Shown in pieces: positions 14,270 to 22,293 of a stretch of 25,048 nt of DNA. The stretch's first letter is position 1. Each line of letters opens with the position of its first letter. Position numbers and translations under genes: made by a program. The notes under the pieces were generated by a model, which saw only the letters and a program-made list of their open reading frames with translations, ran no database searches and had not been told where the DNA came from. This DNA is from an uncultured Oscillospiraceae bacterium (GTDB lineage: Bacteria; Bacillota; Clostridia; Oscillospirales; Ruminococcaceae): the NCBI GenBank assembly GCA_902489475.1, contig CABUAH010000023.1:1-25048 (forward strand). Direction: 5' to 3'.

Positions 14270-14932
14270 ATGAGCAACTTTAAAGAATTTACAAAAGGCT
14301 TTATAAAAGAAAACCCGACTCTTGTTACGCTTTTGGGAATGTGTCCGACTCTGGCGGTAACAACTCAGGCTTCAAACGGAATAGGAATGGGTCTTGCAAC
14401 AACATTTGTTTTGCTCGGATCAAATATTGTTATATCGCTTTTAAAGAAGATAATCCCCGATGCCGTAAGGCTTCCCTGCTACATTGTAATAATAGCGGGC
14501 TTCGTAACGCTCATCGAATTTTTGCTCAAGGGCTTTGTTCCTGCGCTTTATGACAGCCTTGGAATTTTCCTGTCACTCATTACCGTAAACTGCATAATCT
14601 TAGGCCGCGCAGAGGTTTTTGCAAGTAAAAACAGAGTTATCCCATCTATTCTCGACGGACTCGGAATGGGACTTGGATTTACTATGTCGCTTACTTTAAT
14701 GGGCGCAGTAAGAGAAATTTTAGGAAGCGGAACAATTTTCGGCTTTGAGCTTCCGTTTTTGGCAAACGCTCCGATGACAGTATTTATTCTTCCTGCCGGA
14801 GGATTTTTCACACTTGGAGTTATCATTGCGGTTGTAAATAAGCTAAAGCGCAAAAAGCCTCCTAAGGAAATCGGATGCAGCGGATGTCCGAATATGCAAA
14901 CGTGTGAACGTCTTAAAAAGGGGGGGATATAA
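14270..14932 (+). CDS. rnfE: Rnf complex membrane subunit RnfE with cysteine-bearing tail
   Basis: A six-helix membrane subunit of the NqrD/RnfE family. The conserved cysteines LGMCPTLAVT (Cys 24) and VNCIILGRAE (about 107) match the pairs that, with those of RnfA, hold a [2Fe-2S] cluster in the membrane core. The 220-residue length includes about 30 residues after the last helix, KLKRKKPPKEIG and then CSGCPNMQTCERLKKGGI, with cysteines 203, 206 and 212. I do not regard this tail as part of the family core. AAGGAGG precedes the ATG. The TAA stop is directly followed by the rnfA ATG. Confidence 0.95.
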   Translation: MSNFKEFTKGFIKENPTLVTLLGMCPTLAVTTQASNGIGMGLATTFVLLGSNIVISLLKKIIPDAVRLPCYIVIIAGFVTLIEFLLKGFVPALYDSLGIFLSLITVNCIILGRAEVFASKNRVIPSILDGLGMGLGFTMSLTLMGAVREILGSGTIFGFELPFLANAPMTVFILPAGGFFTLGVIIAVVNKLKRKKPPKEIGCSGCPNMQTCERLKKGGI

Positions 14933-15514
14933 ATGGTTGTAAAGCTTATCGTTATAATGCTTTCGGCAATACTTGTAAACAACGTCGTATTGTCGCAGTT
15001 TATGGGAATCTGCCCGTTTTTAGGTGTTTCCAAGGTTTTAAAGAACTGTCTTGGAATGGGTGCAGCAGTTATCTTTGTAATGCTTTGTGCAACTGCCGTT
15101 ACATATCCCGTTTATATGCTCCTTGAAGCTTTGAATGCAGAGTACTTAAAAACAGTTGCGTTTATTCTTCTTATCGCTTTGTTTGTACAGCTTGTCGAGA
15201 TAATACTCAAAAAGATAATGCCGCCGCTATACAAAGCACTTGGCGTTTATCTCCCGCTTATAACCACAAACTGTGCCGTACTTGGAGTAACTATTACAAA
15301 CATTGATGAAGGATATACCTTTGCGGAAGCTATGGTAAACGCTCTCGGAACAGGAGTAGGATTTACGGTTGCACTTTTGCTCTTCTCAGGAGTCAGACAA
15401 AAAATCGATTCCTCTGACAGCGTTCCCGAAATGTTTAAAGGAGTTCCTGCAACTCTTATCGCTGCAAGCATAGTATCGCTTAGCTTCATGGGCTTCGGCG
15501 GACTATTCGGATAA
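14933..15514 (+). CDS. rnfA: Rnf complex membrane subunit RnfA
   Basis: A six-helix membrane subunit, homologous to and inverted relative to RnfE. The 193-residue protein has the family opening VNNVVLSQFMGICPFLGVSK with its conserved cysteine and the second cysteine in TNCAVLGV, which together with RnfE ligate the membrane [2Fe-2S] cluster. The start codon follows the rnfE stop with no gap and a G-rich Shine-Dalgarno (AAGGGGGGG) lies in the rnfE end. The stop is directly followed by the ATG of the next gene. Confidence 0.96.
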   Translation: MVVKLIVIMLSAILVNNVVLSQFMGICPFLGVSKVLKNCLGMGAAVIFVMLCATAVTYPVYMLLEALNAEYLKTVAFILLIALFVQLVEIILKKIMPPLYKALGVYLPLITTNCAVLGVTITNIDEGYTFAEAMVNALGTGVGFTVALLLFSGVRQKIDSSDSVPEMFKGVPATLIAASIVSLSFMGFGGLFG

Positions 15515-16783
15515 ATGAAAGATGACAAAAGACGGCATAAAGCGCCTTTGTTTACAAAGGAATTGAAAAAAACTCATACTGTGCTTATTCCGTCTATGCT
15601 TGATTTTCACTTTACGCTTCTCAAATACGCTTTTTTGTCGGGTGGATTTAAGGCTGAAATATTAGACGCCAACATTTCACCAAAAAAGTATCAGGAAATC
15701 GTAAATACAGGGCTTGAATTTTCTCATGGGGACATATGTTTTCCTGCAAATCTTATCATAGGACAGTTTATATCTGCGCTCAGAAGCGGAAGGTATGATA
15801 CCCATCGGACTGCTCTTTTGCTTCCGCAAACCGGCGGAGGGTGCAGAGCGTGCAATTACATTCATCTTCTGAGAAAGGCGCTTATCAAATCGGGATTTGA
15901 ATATGTTCCAGTAATATCTCTTAACGTAAGCGGAGTTGAAAAGCATCCCGGATTTTCTATCACGCCGATCATGCTTTTGACCGCACAGGCAGCAATATAT
16001 TACGGCGATCTGCTAATGTATCTTTACAATAAAACTCTGCCGTATGAAGCAGCTTCAGGCGAAACGGAAAGGCTTTTAAAATTTTGGATCAAAACGCTAA
16101 GCCAAAAGCTCAGCAATAAAAAATGGATAACACCTAAAAAAATGATCGATGTGTTTTATCTCATTTCCAAAAGCTTTTCCGAAATAAAAACAGTTAAAAG
16201 AAGCGTTAAGAAAATTTGCATTGCCGGTGAGCTTTATATTAAATTCTGTGCTCTCGGAAACAACAGTCTTGAGCGGCTTTTGAAAAAACAGAACGCAGAA
16301 ATAGTTATGGGCGGATTTGTAAATTACATGATGTATCTTATAGATTCATGCTCACTAACCGACCGCATTTACGGGAAAACAAGTCTTTCGGGGCTTGGAG
16401 CAAGGCCGCTTATAAAATATATGTCTTATATTCAAAGCAAAATGAACAATGCTCTTATTCGATTCGGCTTTGCAAAAATGACCTCATATAAAGAGCTTAA
16501 ATCGGACTGCTCGTTTGCCGCAAGCTTCGGCGAGGTCATGGGAGACGGCTGGCTTATCTCTGCCGAGGTCACGGACGCTTTAAGAAAAAATGCCGATGGC
16601 GCTGTTATTACAGTACCTTTCGGCTGTCTTGTGAGCCACACCTGTGCCAGAGGAATTATCAGAAGCTTAAGAAATGCATTCCCCGGAAAATCAATTCAGG
16701 CAATCGACTTTGATTCGGGGATCTCTAGGATAAATCAACAAAACAGTATAAATATGATTTTAAATTTTTGTAAAGGGGAGTAA
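15515..16783 (+). CDS. 2-hydroxyacyl-CoA dehydratase/activase-like protein inside the rnf operon
   Basis: A 422-residue protein resembling the C-terminal part of large acyl-CoA dehydratase activase fusions (HgdB/DUF2229-like). The resemblance is clear in three blocks: the opening HTVLIPSMLDFHFTLLKYAF with HGDICFPANLIIGQ, the QTGGGCRACNYIHLLRKAL block with VISLNVSG, and the C-terminal PFGCLVSHTCARGIIRSLR with AIDFDSG and INQ. Cysteines 75, 110 and 371 lie where this family has its Fe-S ligands; 113 and 377 are extra. The BadF/HgdC ATPase half that activates such proteins is absent. Its ATG touches the rnfA stop and has no strong Shine-Dalgarno of its own, so it relies on translational coupling; rnfB follows after 5 bp. 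It may be a ferredoxin-linked Fe-S protein tied to Rnf. That role is inference. Confidence 0.82.
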   Translation: MKDDKRRHKAPLFTKELKKTHTVLIPSMLDFHFTLLKYAFLSGGFKAEILDANISPKKYQEIVNTGLEFSHGDICFPANLIIGQFISALRSGRYDTHRTALLLPQTGGGCRACNYIHLLRKALIKSGFEYVPVISLNVSGVEKHPGFSITPIMLLTAQAAIYYGDLLMYLYNKTLPYEAASGETERLLKFWIKTLSQKLSNKKWITPKKMIDVFYLISKSFSEIKTVKRSVKKICIAGELYIKFCALGNNSLERLLKKQNAEIVMGGFVNYMMYLIDSCSLTDRIYGKTSLSGLGARPLIKYMSYIQSKMNNALIRFGFAKMTSYKELKSDCSFAASFGEVMGDGWLISAEVTDALRKNADGAVITVPFGCLVSHTCARGIIRSLRNAFPGKSIQAIDFDSGISRINQQNSINMILNFCKGE

Positions 16784-16788
16784 TTTTA

Positions 16789-17610
16789 ATGGATTATATT
16801 CTACCGATATTACTATTTGCCGGTCTTGGAATTTTAGCGGGAGTTCTTTTGACGGTCGCCGCAAAGGTGTTTTATGTCAAACAGGACGAACGCCTTGAAG
16901 CCCTATCGGAGGCTCTTCCTCAGGTAAACTGCGGAGCTTGCGGATTTACAGGCTGCAACGCCTATGCCGAAGCAATAATAAAAAACGGAGAAGCTCCTAA
17001 CCTTTGCCGTCCCGGCGGCGAGGAGACAGCTCAAAAAATCGGAGAAATTCTCGGAATTGAAGTAAAAGCAAAGTCAAGGCAGGTAGCTTTTGTGAAATGT
17101 GCAGGAAACCGTGACAGTGCAAAGCGCAAGTTTGAATACGACGGAATGCAGTCGTGCCTCGCCGCAGCACAGTTTTATAAAGGAAGCAAAACCTGTACAA
17201 ACGGATGTCTCGGTTACGGCGACTGTGTAACCGTATGCGACAACCATGCAATAAGCATTGTAAACGGAGTTTCCGTTATAAACAAAACGCTCTGCACAGG
17301 ATGTGGAAAATGTGCTAAGGTTTGCCCTAAAAATATAATCGAGATCAGACCTGCCGAGCTTAGGTATGAGGTTAAATGCTCCTCAACAGCCATAGGCAAA
17401 ATAACAAGAAGCGTCTGCACAAGCGGATGTATCGGATGCAAAATGTGTGAGAGAGCCTGCGAAATCGGAGCTATAAAAGTTGAGAACAACTTTGCAAAAA
17501 TCGATTATACAAAATGTATAAACTGCGGAAAATGCAAGGCTGCTTGTAAGATGGGCGTTATTCACGACCTATGTGAGGATATGGGCGCTGACGTTTTAGC
17601 CGCAACGTAA
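16789..17610 (+). CDS. rnfB: Rnf complex ferredoxin-like subunit RnfB
   Basis: Takes electrons from reduced ferredoxin and feeds the Rnf complex. The 273-residue protein has an N-terminal membrane helix (about 4-26), then the RnfB-specific [4Fe-4S] motif C48xxC51xxxxC56 with C73 in NLCRPGG, and then ferredoxin-type clusters: CTNGCLGYGDCVTVC, CTGCGKCAKVCP, CIGCKMCERACE and CINCGKCKAACK. Multiple ferredoxin domains are normal for clostridial RnfB. AAAGGGGAG lies 8 nt before the ATG. It is the last gene of the operon, displaced from rnfA by the dehydratase-like gene. Confidence 0.96.
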   Translation: MDYILPILLFAGLGILAGVLLTVAAKVFYVKQDERLEALSEALPQVNCGACGFTGCNAYAEAIIKNGEAPNLCRPGGEETAQKIGEILGIEVKAKSRQVAFVKCAGNRDSAKRKFEYDGMQSCLAAAQFYKGSKTCTNGCLGYGDCVTVCDNHAISIVNGVSVINKTLCTGCGKCAKVCPKNIIEIRPAELRYEVKCSSTAIGKITRSVCTSGCIGCKMCERACEIGAIKVENNFAKIDYTKCINCGKCKAACKMGVIHDLCEDMGADVLAAT

Positions 17611-17636
17611 AATAATTTTAATATAATAACCGATTA

Positions 17637-17676
17637 TGACCCGACCACCGGAATCTAACTAACGGAGGTCGGGTCA
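17637..17676. terminator. Hairpin between rnfB and the lipoprotein cluster
   Basis: TGACCCGACC (17637-17646) pairs perfectly with GGTCGGGTCA (17667-17676), with CACCGG/GGAGG-like bases near the loop. It lies between convergent genes and could stop both. Neither side has a strong T run. Confidence 0.6.
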
Positions 17677-17710
17677 TAAATTATCTACTGATATTTTGTG
17701 GTTTTAATTT

Positions 17711-18688
17711 TCAGACAAACAGTTCGTCATATTTCTCCAGTGGATCAAGGTCAAACTCCTGCTTTTCAATATATTCCGTGTCATTAAACTCCGGTCGTTT
17801 TACTCTGACTGTGTTATAAAGCTTTGTAGCCATTTCGATAAATTCTTCATATGCGGCGATCTTCTGAGAGCCTGAACCGTATGCTTCAACTGCAATAGCA
17901 TAAGCGTTGTCCTTAAGCCCCATTAGCGTGTCGAGAGTAGAAATTACATAATCAAAATCAAGACCTTCTAATGAGCAAGTCCATTGGATATTATCGCAAA
18001 AGTAGTATACATTTATCATACGGCTTTCATATGGAGTATCGCTGCTGCTGACCGATATTTTTTTAATCTCCTCAGGGGTAAGCTTGCAGTATGCTTCAAC
18101 ATACCAAAGAGTATGTTGAATAAAGCCAATATATTGAGACAAATAATAGCTTGCTCTTGGCAATGTTAATCCCCATGAAATATCGTTGCTATATTGTTCC
18201 AGAGCAGTCATATTAATTTCATCAGTAACGCTTTTTGTAGGATTGTCAACAAATGCCTGATATGTTTCCTCTGCAAGATCAATGAATTTTAAATAAGCAT
18301 TTTTTGTAATCGGATTTGCGATACTACTCATATATTTCGTATATTGCTGCTCCGACTTAAAGTATTCCTCAAGAGCATTCATTGACGCTGATATTCCGTT
18401 TTCGTTTGTAATCGTATCACCATTTTCAAAGGCATACGACCATGAAGTATTATCATTATAAAATGCGTTTACACATTCTATGTGTGCCAAAATTTTTCTT
18501 GCTCTATCAGAAATCTGTTCGAGTTTTTCGTCAGATTCAAACGGTACTATAGCTTCCTCGTAGGTCATTGAAACCTTTGAGCTTGCAGCATCGGGAATTT
18601 TTACTTTTGTGCTGTCACTTTCTTCTGAACAAGCACAAAGAGATGCCATCAAAACTGCTGCACTTAACAAGCATAATAATTTTTTCAT
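17711..18688 (-). CDS. Lipoprotein of unknown function, tandem copy 1
   Basis: A 325-residue predicted lipoprotein. The signal peptide MKKLLCLLSAAVLMASLCAC ends in the lipobox LCAC, with lipidation at C20, so the mature protein sits on the outer face of the cell membrane. The mature part looks helical and has no motif I recognise. It is the most divergent of three paralogues in tandem and shares with them TYEEAIVPFES, the block ENGISASMNALEEYFK, EAYCKLTPEEI and a nearly identical C-terminal third (LKDNAYAIAVEAYGS to FNDTEYIEKQEFDLD). It has a longer end (PLEKYDELFV). An 18-bp spacer with GGAGGTA separates it from copy 2, so the three are one operon. Confidence 0.88.
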   Translation of the reverse strand: MKKLLCLLSAAVLMASLCACSEESDSTKVKIPDAASSKVSMTYEEAIVPFESDEKLEQISDRARKILAHIECVNAFYNDNTSWSYAFENGDTITNENGISASMNALEEYFKSEQQYTKYMSSIANPITKNAYLKFIDLAEETYQAFVDNPTKSVTDEINMTALEQYSNDISWGLTLPRASYYLSQYIGFIQHTLWYVEAYCKLTPEEIKKISVSSSDTPYESRMINVYYFCDNIQWTCSLEGLDFDYVISTLDTLMGLKDNAYAIAVEAYGSGSQKIAAYEEFIEMATKLYNTVRVKRPEFNDTEYIEKQEFDLDPLEKYDELFV

Positions 18689-18706
18689 ATAAATACCTCC
18701 ATTTGG

Positions 18707-19675
18707 TTATCTGTACTTGCTTATCACATCGAGATCAAACTCCTGCTTTTCAATATATTCCGTGTCATTAAACTCCGGTCGTTTTACTCTGACAGTATTA
18801 TAGAGCTTTGTCGCCTGTTCGATAAATTCTTCATATGCGGCGAGCTTCTGCGAATCGGAGCCGTATGCTTTAACTGCAATAGCATAAGCGTTGTCCTTAA
18901 GTCCCATTAGCGTGTCGAGAGATGAGATCAAATAATCAAGGTCAATTCCTTCTGCGGAATCCGTAAATGTTATGTTTTGAATAAAAGCCGTAACATTCAG
19001 CATACGCTGACCATATGAAGTAGAGTTGCCGTCTATTAATATGTTCATGATCTCCTCAGGAGTGAGCTTACAGTACGCTTCGATAACCGAAAAAGTACTA
19101 AAAAGCTGTGATGAATAAGAGTGTAGATAATCTTCGGCTTTTATTAGCCCTGAGCAATTCCATAAAAGATAGGAATAAAGCTCCAGCGAGGTAATGCTTG
19201 ATTTTACTTCTTCGACAACACTTTTTGTAGGATTGTCAATAAATTTCTGATATGTTTCCTTTGCAAGATCAATAAATTTCAAATAGGAATCCTTTATAAC
19301 CGGATTTGCAATCGTCTTTATGTAGTCGGTGTATTGCTGCTCTGCTTTAAAATATTCTTCAAGGGCATTCATTGACGCTGATATTCCGTTTTCGTTAGAA
19401 ATTTCAACACCCGGTACGACCTGACCGCTGTAATCTCCGCCCATGTAATAAAAGTCTATACATTTTATATACTCAAGTATTATTTGAGAACGCTCATAAA
19501 TTTTTTCAAGCGTATCACTGCTTTCAAACGGTACTATAGCCTCCTCGTAGGTCATTGAAACCTTAGTGCTTGATGTATTCGGAACCTTAACACTTGTGCT
19601 GTCACTTTCTTCTGAGCAGGCACAGAGCGATGCCATTAGAACTGCTGCGCTTAACAAGCATAATAATTTTTTCAT
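18707..19675 (-). CDS. Lipoprotein of unknown function, tandem copy 2
   Basis: A 322-residue paralogue of its neighbours, with the same 20-residue lipoprotein signal and lipidated C20. Residues 53 to about 167 are almost identical to copy 3, while the segment just after the lipobox (TSVKVPNTSSTKVS) is unlike copies 1 and 3. From about 168 to 241 the sequence is unique apart from the conserved island EAYCKLTPEEI (199-209); from 242 to the end it matches the other copies again. GGAGGTA lies before the ATG, in an 18-bp spacer identical in length to the next. Function unknown; a surface-exposed, diversifying role is inference. Confidence 0.88.
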   Translation of the reverse strand: MKKLLCLLSAAVLMASLCACSEESDSTSVKVPNTSSTKVSMTYEEAIVPFESSDTLEKIYERSQIILEYIKCIDFYYMGGDYSGQVVPGVEISNENGISASMNALEEYFKAEQQYTDYIKTIANPVIKDSYLKFIDLAKETYQKFIDNPTKSVVEEVKSSITSLELYSYLLWNCSGLIKAEDYLHSYSSQLFSTFSVIEAYCKLTPEEIMNILIDGNSTSYGQRMLNVTAFIQNITFTDSAEGIDLDYLISSLDTLMGLKDNAYAIAVKAYGSDSQKLAAYEEFIEQATKLYNTVRVKRPEFNDTEYIEKQEFDLDVISKYR

Positions 19676-19693
19676 ATAAATACCTCCGTTTGG

Positions 19694-20662
19694 TTATCTG
19701 TACTTGCTTATCACATCGAGATCAAAATCCTGCTTTTCAATATATTCCGTATCATTAAACTCCGGACGTTTTACTCTGACAGTATTATAAAGCTTTGTCG
19801 CCTGTTCGATAAATTCTTCATATGCGGCGAGCTTCTGCGAATCGGAGCCGTATGCTTCAACTGCAATAGCATAAGCGTTGTCTTTAAGCCTCATAAGATT
19901 GTCAAGAGTTGAGATCAGGTAATCGAGGTCGATTCCTTCTGCCGAGCCCATAAAATCAATATCTATCTGACCGATTGCGTTCATCATGCGCCCTTTATAT
20001 TCTTCCGGCAGTTTTTTTGATGAGCATACCCTTTCGATTTCTTCAGGCGTAAGCTTGCAGTACGCTTCGATAAACGCTAAGTTGTCATAGACCGTTATCG
20101 TATAATTGTCTAAATAGTAATCGGCTCTGTCTACAGAAGGATAAAAATCAAGGTTAAACAGATAAAGCTCAAGCGCTGTAATGCTTGATTTTACTTCTTC
20201 GACAGCACTTTTTGTAGGATTGTCAATAAATTTCTGATATGTTTCCTTTGCAAGATCAATAAATTTCAAATAGGAATCCTTTATAACCGGATTTGCAATC
20301 GTCTTTATGTAGTCGGTGTATTGCTGCTCTGCTTTAAAATATTCTTCAAGGGCATTCATTGACGCTGATATTCCGTTTTCGTTAGAAATTTCAACACCCG
20401 GTACGACCTGACCGCTGTAATCTCCGCCCATGTAATAAAAGTCTATACATTTTATATACTCAAGTATTATTTGAGAACGCTCATAAATTTTTTCAAGCGT
20501 ATCACTGCTTTCAAACGGTACTATAGCCTCCTCGTAGGTCATTGAAACCTTTGAGCTTGCAGCATCGGGAATCTTTACTTTTGTGCTGTCACTTTCTTCT
20601 GAACAAGCACAAAGAGATGCCATCAAAACTGCTGCACTTAACAAGCATAATAATTTTTTCAT
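19694..20662 (-). CDS. Lipoprotein of unknown function, tandem copy 3 (first in operon)
   Basis: A 322-residue lipoprotein with lipobox cysteine C20. It is a visible mosaic: residues 1 to about 52, including TKVKIPDAASSKVS, follow copy 1 even at the DNA level, whereas residues 53-167 follow copy 2 almost exactly. The central part (about 168-241) is its own, and the last third is common to all three. Its upstream sequence differs from the other two spacers: AAAGGGG lies before the ATG and a terminator hairpin (20691-20716) further up. I saw no convincing promoter for the cluster. Function unknown. Confidence 0.88.
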   Translation of the reverse strand: MKKLLCLLSAAVLMASLCACSEESDSTKVKIPDAASSKVSMTYEEAIVPFESSDTLEKIYERSQIILEYIKCIDFYYMGGDYSGQVVPGVEISNENGISASMNALEEYFKAEQQYTDYIKTIANPVIKDSYLKFIDLAKETYQKFIDNPTKSAVEEVKSSITALELYLFNLDFYPSVDRADYYLDNYTITVYDNLAFIEAYCKLTPEEIERVCSSKKLPEEYKGRMMNAIGQIDIDFMGSAEGIDLDYLISTLDNLMRLKDNAYAIAVEAYGSDSQKLAAYEEFIEQATKLYNTVRVKRPEFNDTEYIEKQDFDLDVISKYR

Positions 20663-20690
20663 AAATACCCCTTTACTGAATTAAAAACAT

Positions 20691-20716
20691 AAGTCCTCCC
20701 GAAAACGAGAGGACTT
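20691..20716. terminator. Terminator hairpin, copy A
   Basis: AAGTCCTC (20691-20698) pairs with GAGGACTT (20709-20716). On the minus strand it is followed by ATGTTTTTAATT. A nearly identical hairpin lies at 20924-20950. Confidence 0.7.
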
Positions 20717-20923
20717 AGCGTGTCGACAAAGTCGACAACGCTCCCCATGGGACAAACACACTCACTTCGACAGCTTCGCCCGTCTCGTTCTGCGTTTTTC
20801 CCCTAGGCAACCCCTTTTCGTCGAAAATCGTCTCATACCTCCGATTTTCTCTTAAGGTGTCGCTGCGTCGGCACATGTCCGCCTACGCGACAATATTTCA
20901 AAAGTGTACTTTTTATACAAACT
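20717..20923 (-). other. GC-richer element between duplicated terminators
   Basis: About 207 bp that differ in composition from the neighbourhood. On the minus strand an open frame of 53 codons runs from ATG at 20876 to TAA at 20715-20717, ending exactly at the base of hairpin copy A. It has SD-like AGGCGG before the ATG. Its stop-proximal DNA also folds (AGCGT-GTCGAC / GTCGAC-ACGCT, 20717-20742). I do not recognise the peptide. It could be a small gene, a non-coding RNA or a small inserted element. Confidence 0.4.
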
Positions 20924-20950
20924 AAGTCCTCCCGAAAAACGAGAGGACTT
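20924..20950. terminator. Terminator hairpin, copy B, after fucO
   Basis: AAGTCCTC (20924-20931) and GAGGACTT (20943-20950), 12 bp after the fucO stop. Loop and stem match copy A except for one extra A in the loop. Confidence 0.75.
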
Positions 20951-20962
20951 TTAAGTTGTAAA

Positions 20963-22108
20963 TTAAAATGCTGTTTTGTAAATTTCAAGAATAGATTCAA
21001 CTGTGCATGGACGTGGATTTCCGCCTGTACAAACATCAGCAAATGCAGACTCTGCAAGTGCAGGGAGATCCTCTTCCTTAACACCTATTTCATGAAGCTT
21101 TTCAGGGATTCCTACATCGCTTGAAAGCTTTCTTACAGCGTCAACCGCTGCCTTTCTGTAAGCCTCTTGATCCATACCTGTTGTATCAACACCCATAGCC
21201 TCTGCAATATACTTAAACTTATCGCCTGTGTACTCAGCATTGTACTCCATAACATACGGCAAAATTACAGCGTTTGCGATTCCGTGCGGTGTATCGTAGA
21301 ATGCGCCGAGTGGGTGAGCCATTCCGTGAACAACTCCAAGACCTACGTTAGAAAATCCCATACCTGCAACATACTGTCCGAGAGCCATATCCTCTCTTCC
21401 TTTTGGCTCATTGTTAACAGCCGAGCGAAGCGATCTTCCGATAATTTCGATTGCTTTTAGGTGCATCATATCTGTAAGCTCCCATGCGCCGAGAGTTGTA
21501 TAACCCTCTATAGCGTGAGTAAGTGCATCCATACCTGTTGAAGCGGTGAGTCCCTTTGGCATTGATGACATCATATCGCTGTCTATAACTGCAACAACAG
21601 GGATGTCATGAGGATCAACGCATACGAACTTTCTCTTTTTCTCTTCATCGGTAATTACATAGTTTATTGTAACCTCTGCCGCAGTTCCCGCAGTCGTCGG
21701 AACGGCTATGATAGGAACGCTTGGATTCGGCGTATCAACTGCACCTTCAAGTGATGTAACATCGCTGTATTCAGGATTAGCAATTATAATTCCAATAGCT
21801 TTTGAAGTATCCATTGCCGAACCTCCGCCGATAGCAATAAGCGAATCAGCCTTAGCCGCCTTGAACGCTTCGATACCGTTTTTAACAACGGCAACAGTTG
21901 GATTTGCCTTTACATCGGAGAAAATCTCGTAAGGATGTCCTGCTTCATCGAGAAGAGCAGTAACCTTCTGTGCGACGTTAAACTTAATAAGATCAGGGTC
22001 TGTAACAACGAGAGTCTTTTTGAACCCACGTTTTTTAACTTCGTTCATAATCTCAGAAATTGAACCTGCTCCGAAATAAGATGTTTCGTTTAAAATCATT
22101 CTAGCCAT
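20963..22108 (-). CDS. fucO: Iron-containing alcohol dehydrogenase, FucO-like lactaldehyde reductase
   Basis: An NAD-dependent group III alcohol dehydrogenase, 381 residues. It matches the E. coli lactaldehyde:propanediol oxidoreductase pattern closely along its length, including MARMILNETSYFG, IGGGSAMDTSKAIGI, the block PTTAGTAAEVTINYVITDEE and CVDPHDIP. The iron ligands are D194 and H198 (GMDALTHAIEG), H261 (VVHGMAHPLG) and H275 (TPHG). The likely reaction is lactaldehyde reduction to 1,2-propanediol during fucose or rhamnose fermentation, though broader alcohol/aldehyde use is possible; no fucose genes are in the window. The start at 22108 has AAGGAG upstream and matches FucO; an ATG at 22141 would add 11 residues. 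It is monocistronic with its own promoter and terminator. Confidence 0.94.
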   Translation of the reverse strand: MARMILNETSYFGAGSISEIMNEVKKRGFKKTLVVTDPDLIKFNVAQKVTALLDEAGHPYEIFSDVKANPTVAVVKNGIEAFKAAKADSLIAIGGGSAMDTSKAIGIIIANPEYSDVTSLEGAVDTPNPSVPIIAVPTTAGTAAEVTINYVITDEEKKRKFVCVDPHDIPVVAVIDSDMMSSMPKGLTASTGMDALTHAIEGYTTLGAWELTDMMHLKAIEIIGRSLRSAVNNEPKGREDMALGQYVAGMGFSNVGLGVVHGMAHPLGAFYDTPHGIANAVILPYVMEYNAEYTGDKFKYIAEAMGVDTTGMDQEAYRKAAVDAVRKLSSDVGIPEKLHEIGVKEEDLPALAESAFADVCTGGNPRPCTVESILEIYKTAF

Positions 22109-22155
22109 TTTTATATCTCCTTTATAAAAATAATTAAGCACTATTTGCTAACAAT

Positions 22156-22184
22156 ATTATAATAAATTTTTGCTAAAAATTCAA
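22156..22184 (-). promoter_or_regulatory. fucO promoter
   Basis: On the minus strand: TTGAAT (22179-22184), 17-bp spacer, TATAAT (22156-22161), about 48 nt before the start codon. Confidence 0.8.
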
Positions 22185-22247
22185 GAAATTTCCTTTGAAA
22201 TAATGCACAATAAACAGTACCGATATTCTAGCAGATTGCACAACTAG

Positions 22248-22276
22248 AAAACCTCCGTCGTTAGACAGAGGTTTTT
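22248..22276. terminator. Terminator after the chromate-transporter pair
   Basis: AAAACCTC (22248-22255) pairs with GAGGTTTT (22268-22275), extended by GTC/GAC next to the loop. It lies 18 bp after the stop of the second transporter gene and has T tracts on both strands. Confidence 0.82.
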
Positions 22277-22293
22277 ATATAATAAAACAAATC

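Larger units (their letters stand above)
17711..20680 (-). repeat. Three-copy tandem gene repeat, 987-bp period
   Basis: The three lipoprotein starts (18688, 19675, 20662) are exactly 987 bp apart, and both spacers are 18 bp. Gene ends are nearly identical between copies while the centres diverge, which points to tandem duplication followed by localised divergence and gene conversion. Confidence 0.9.

Noticed and set aside
20833..21084. 83-codon minus-strand frame spanning the fucO end and the GC-richer element
   Set aside because: It runs across the fucO coding end and the terminator hairpin in another frame and has no ribosome site.
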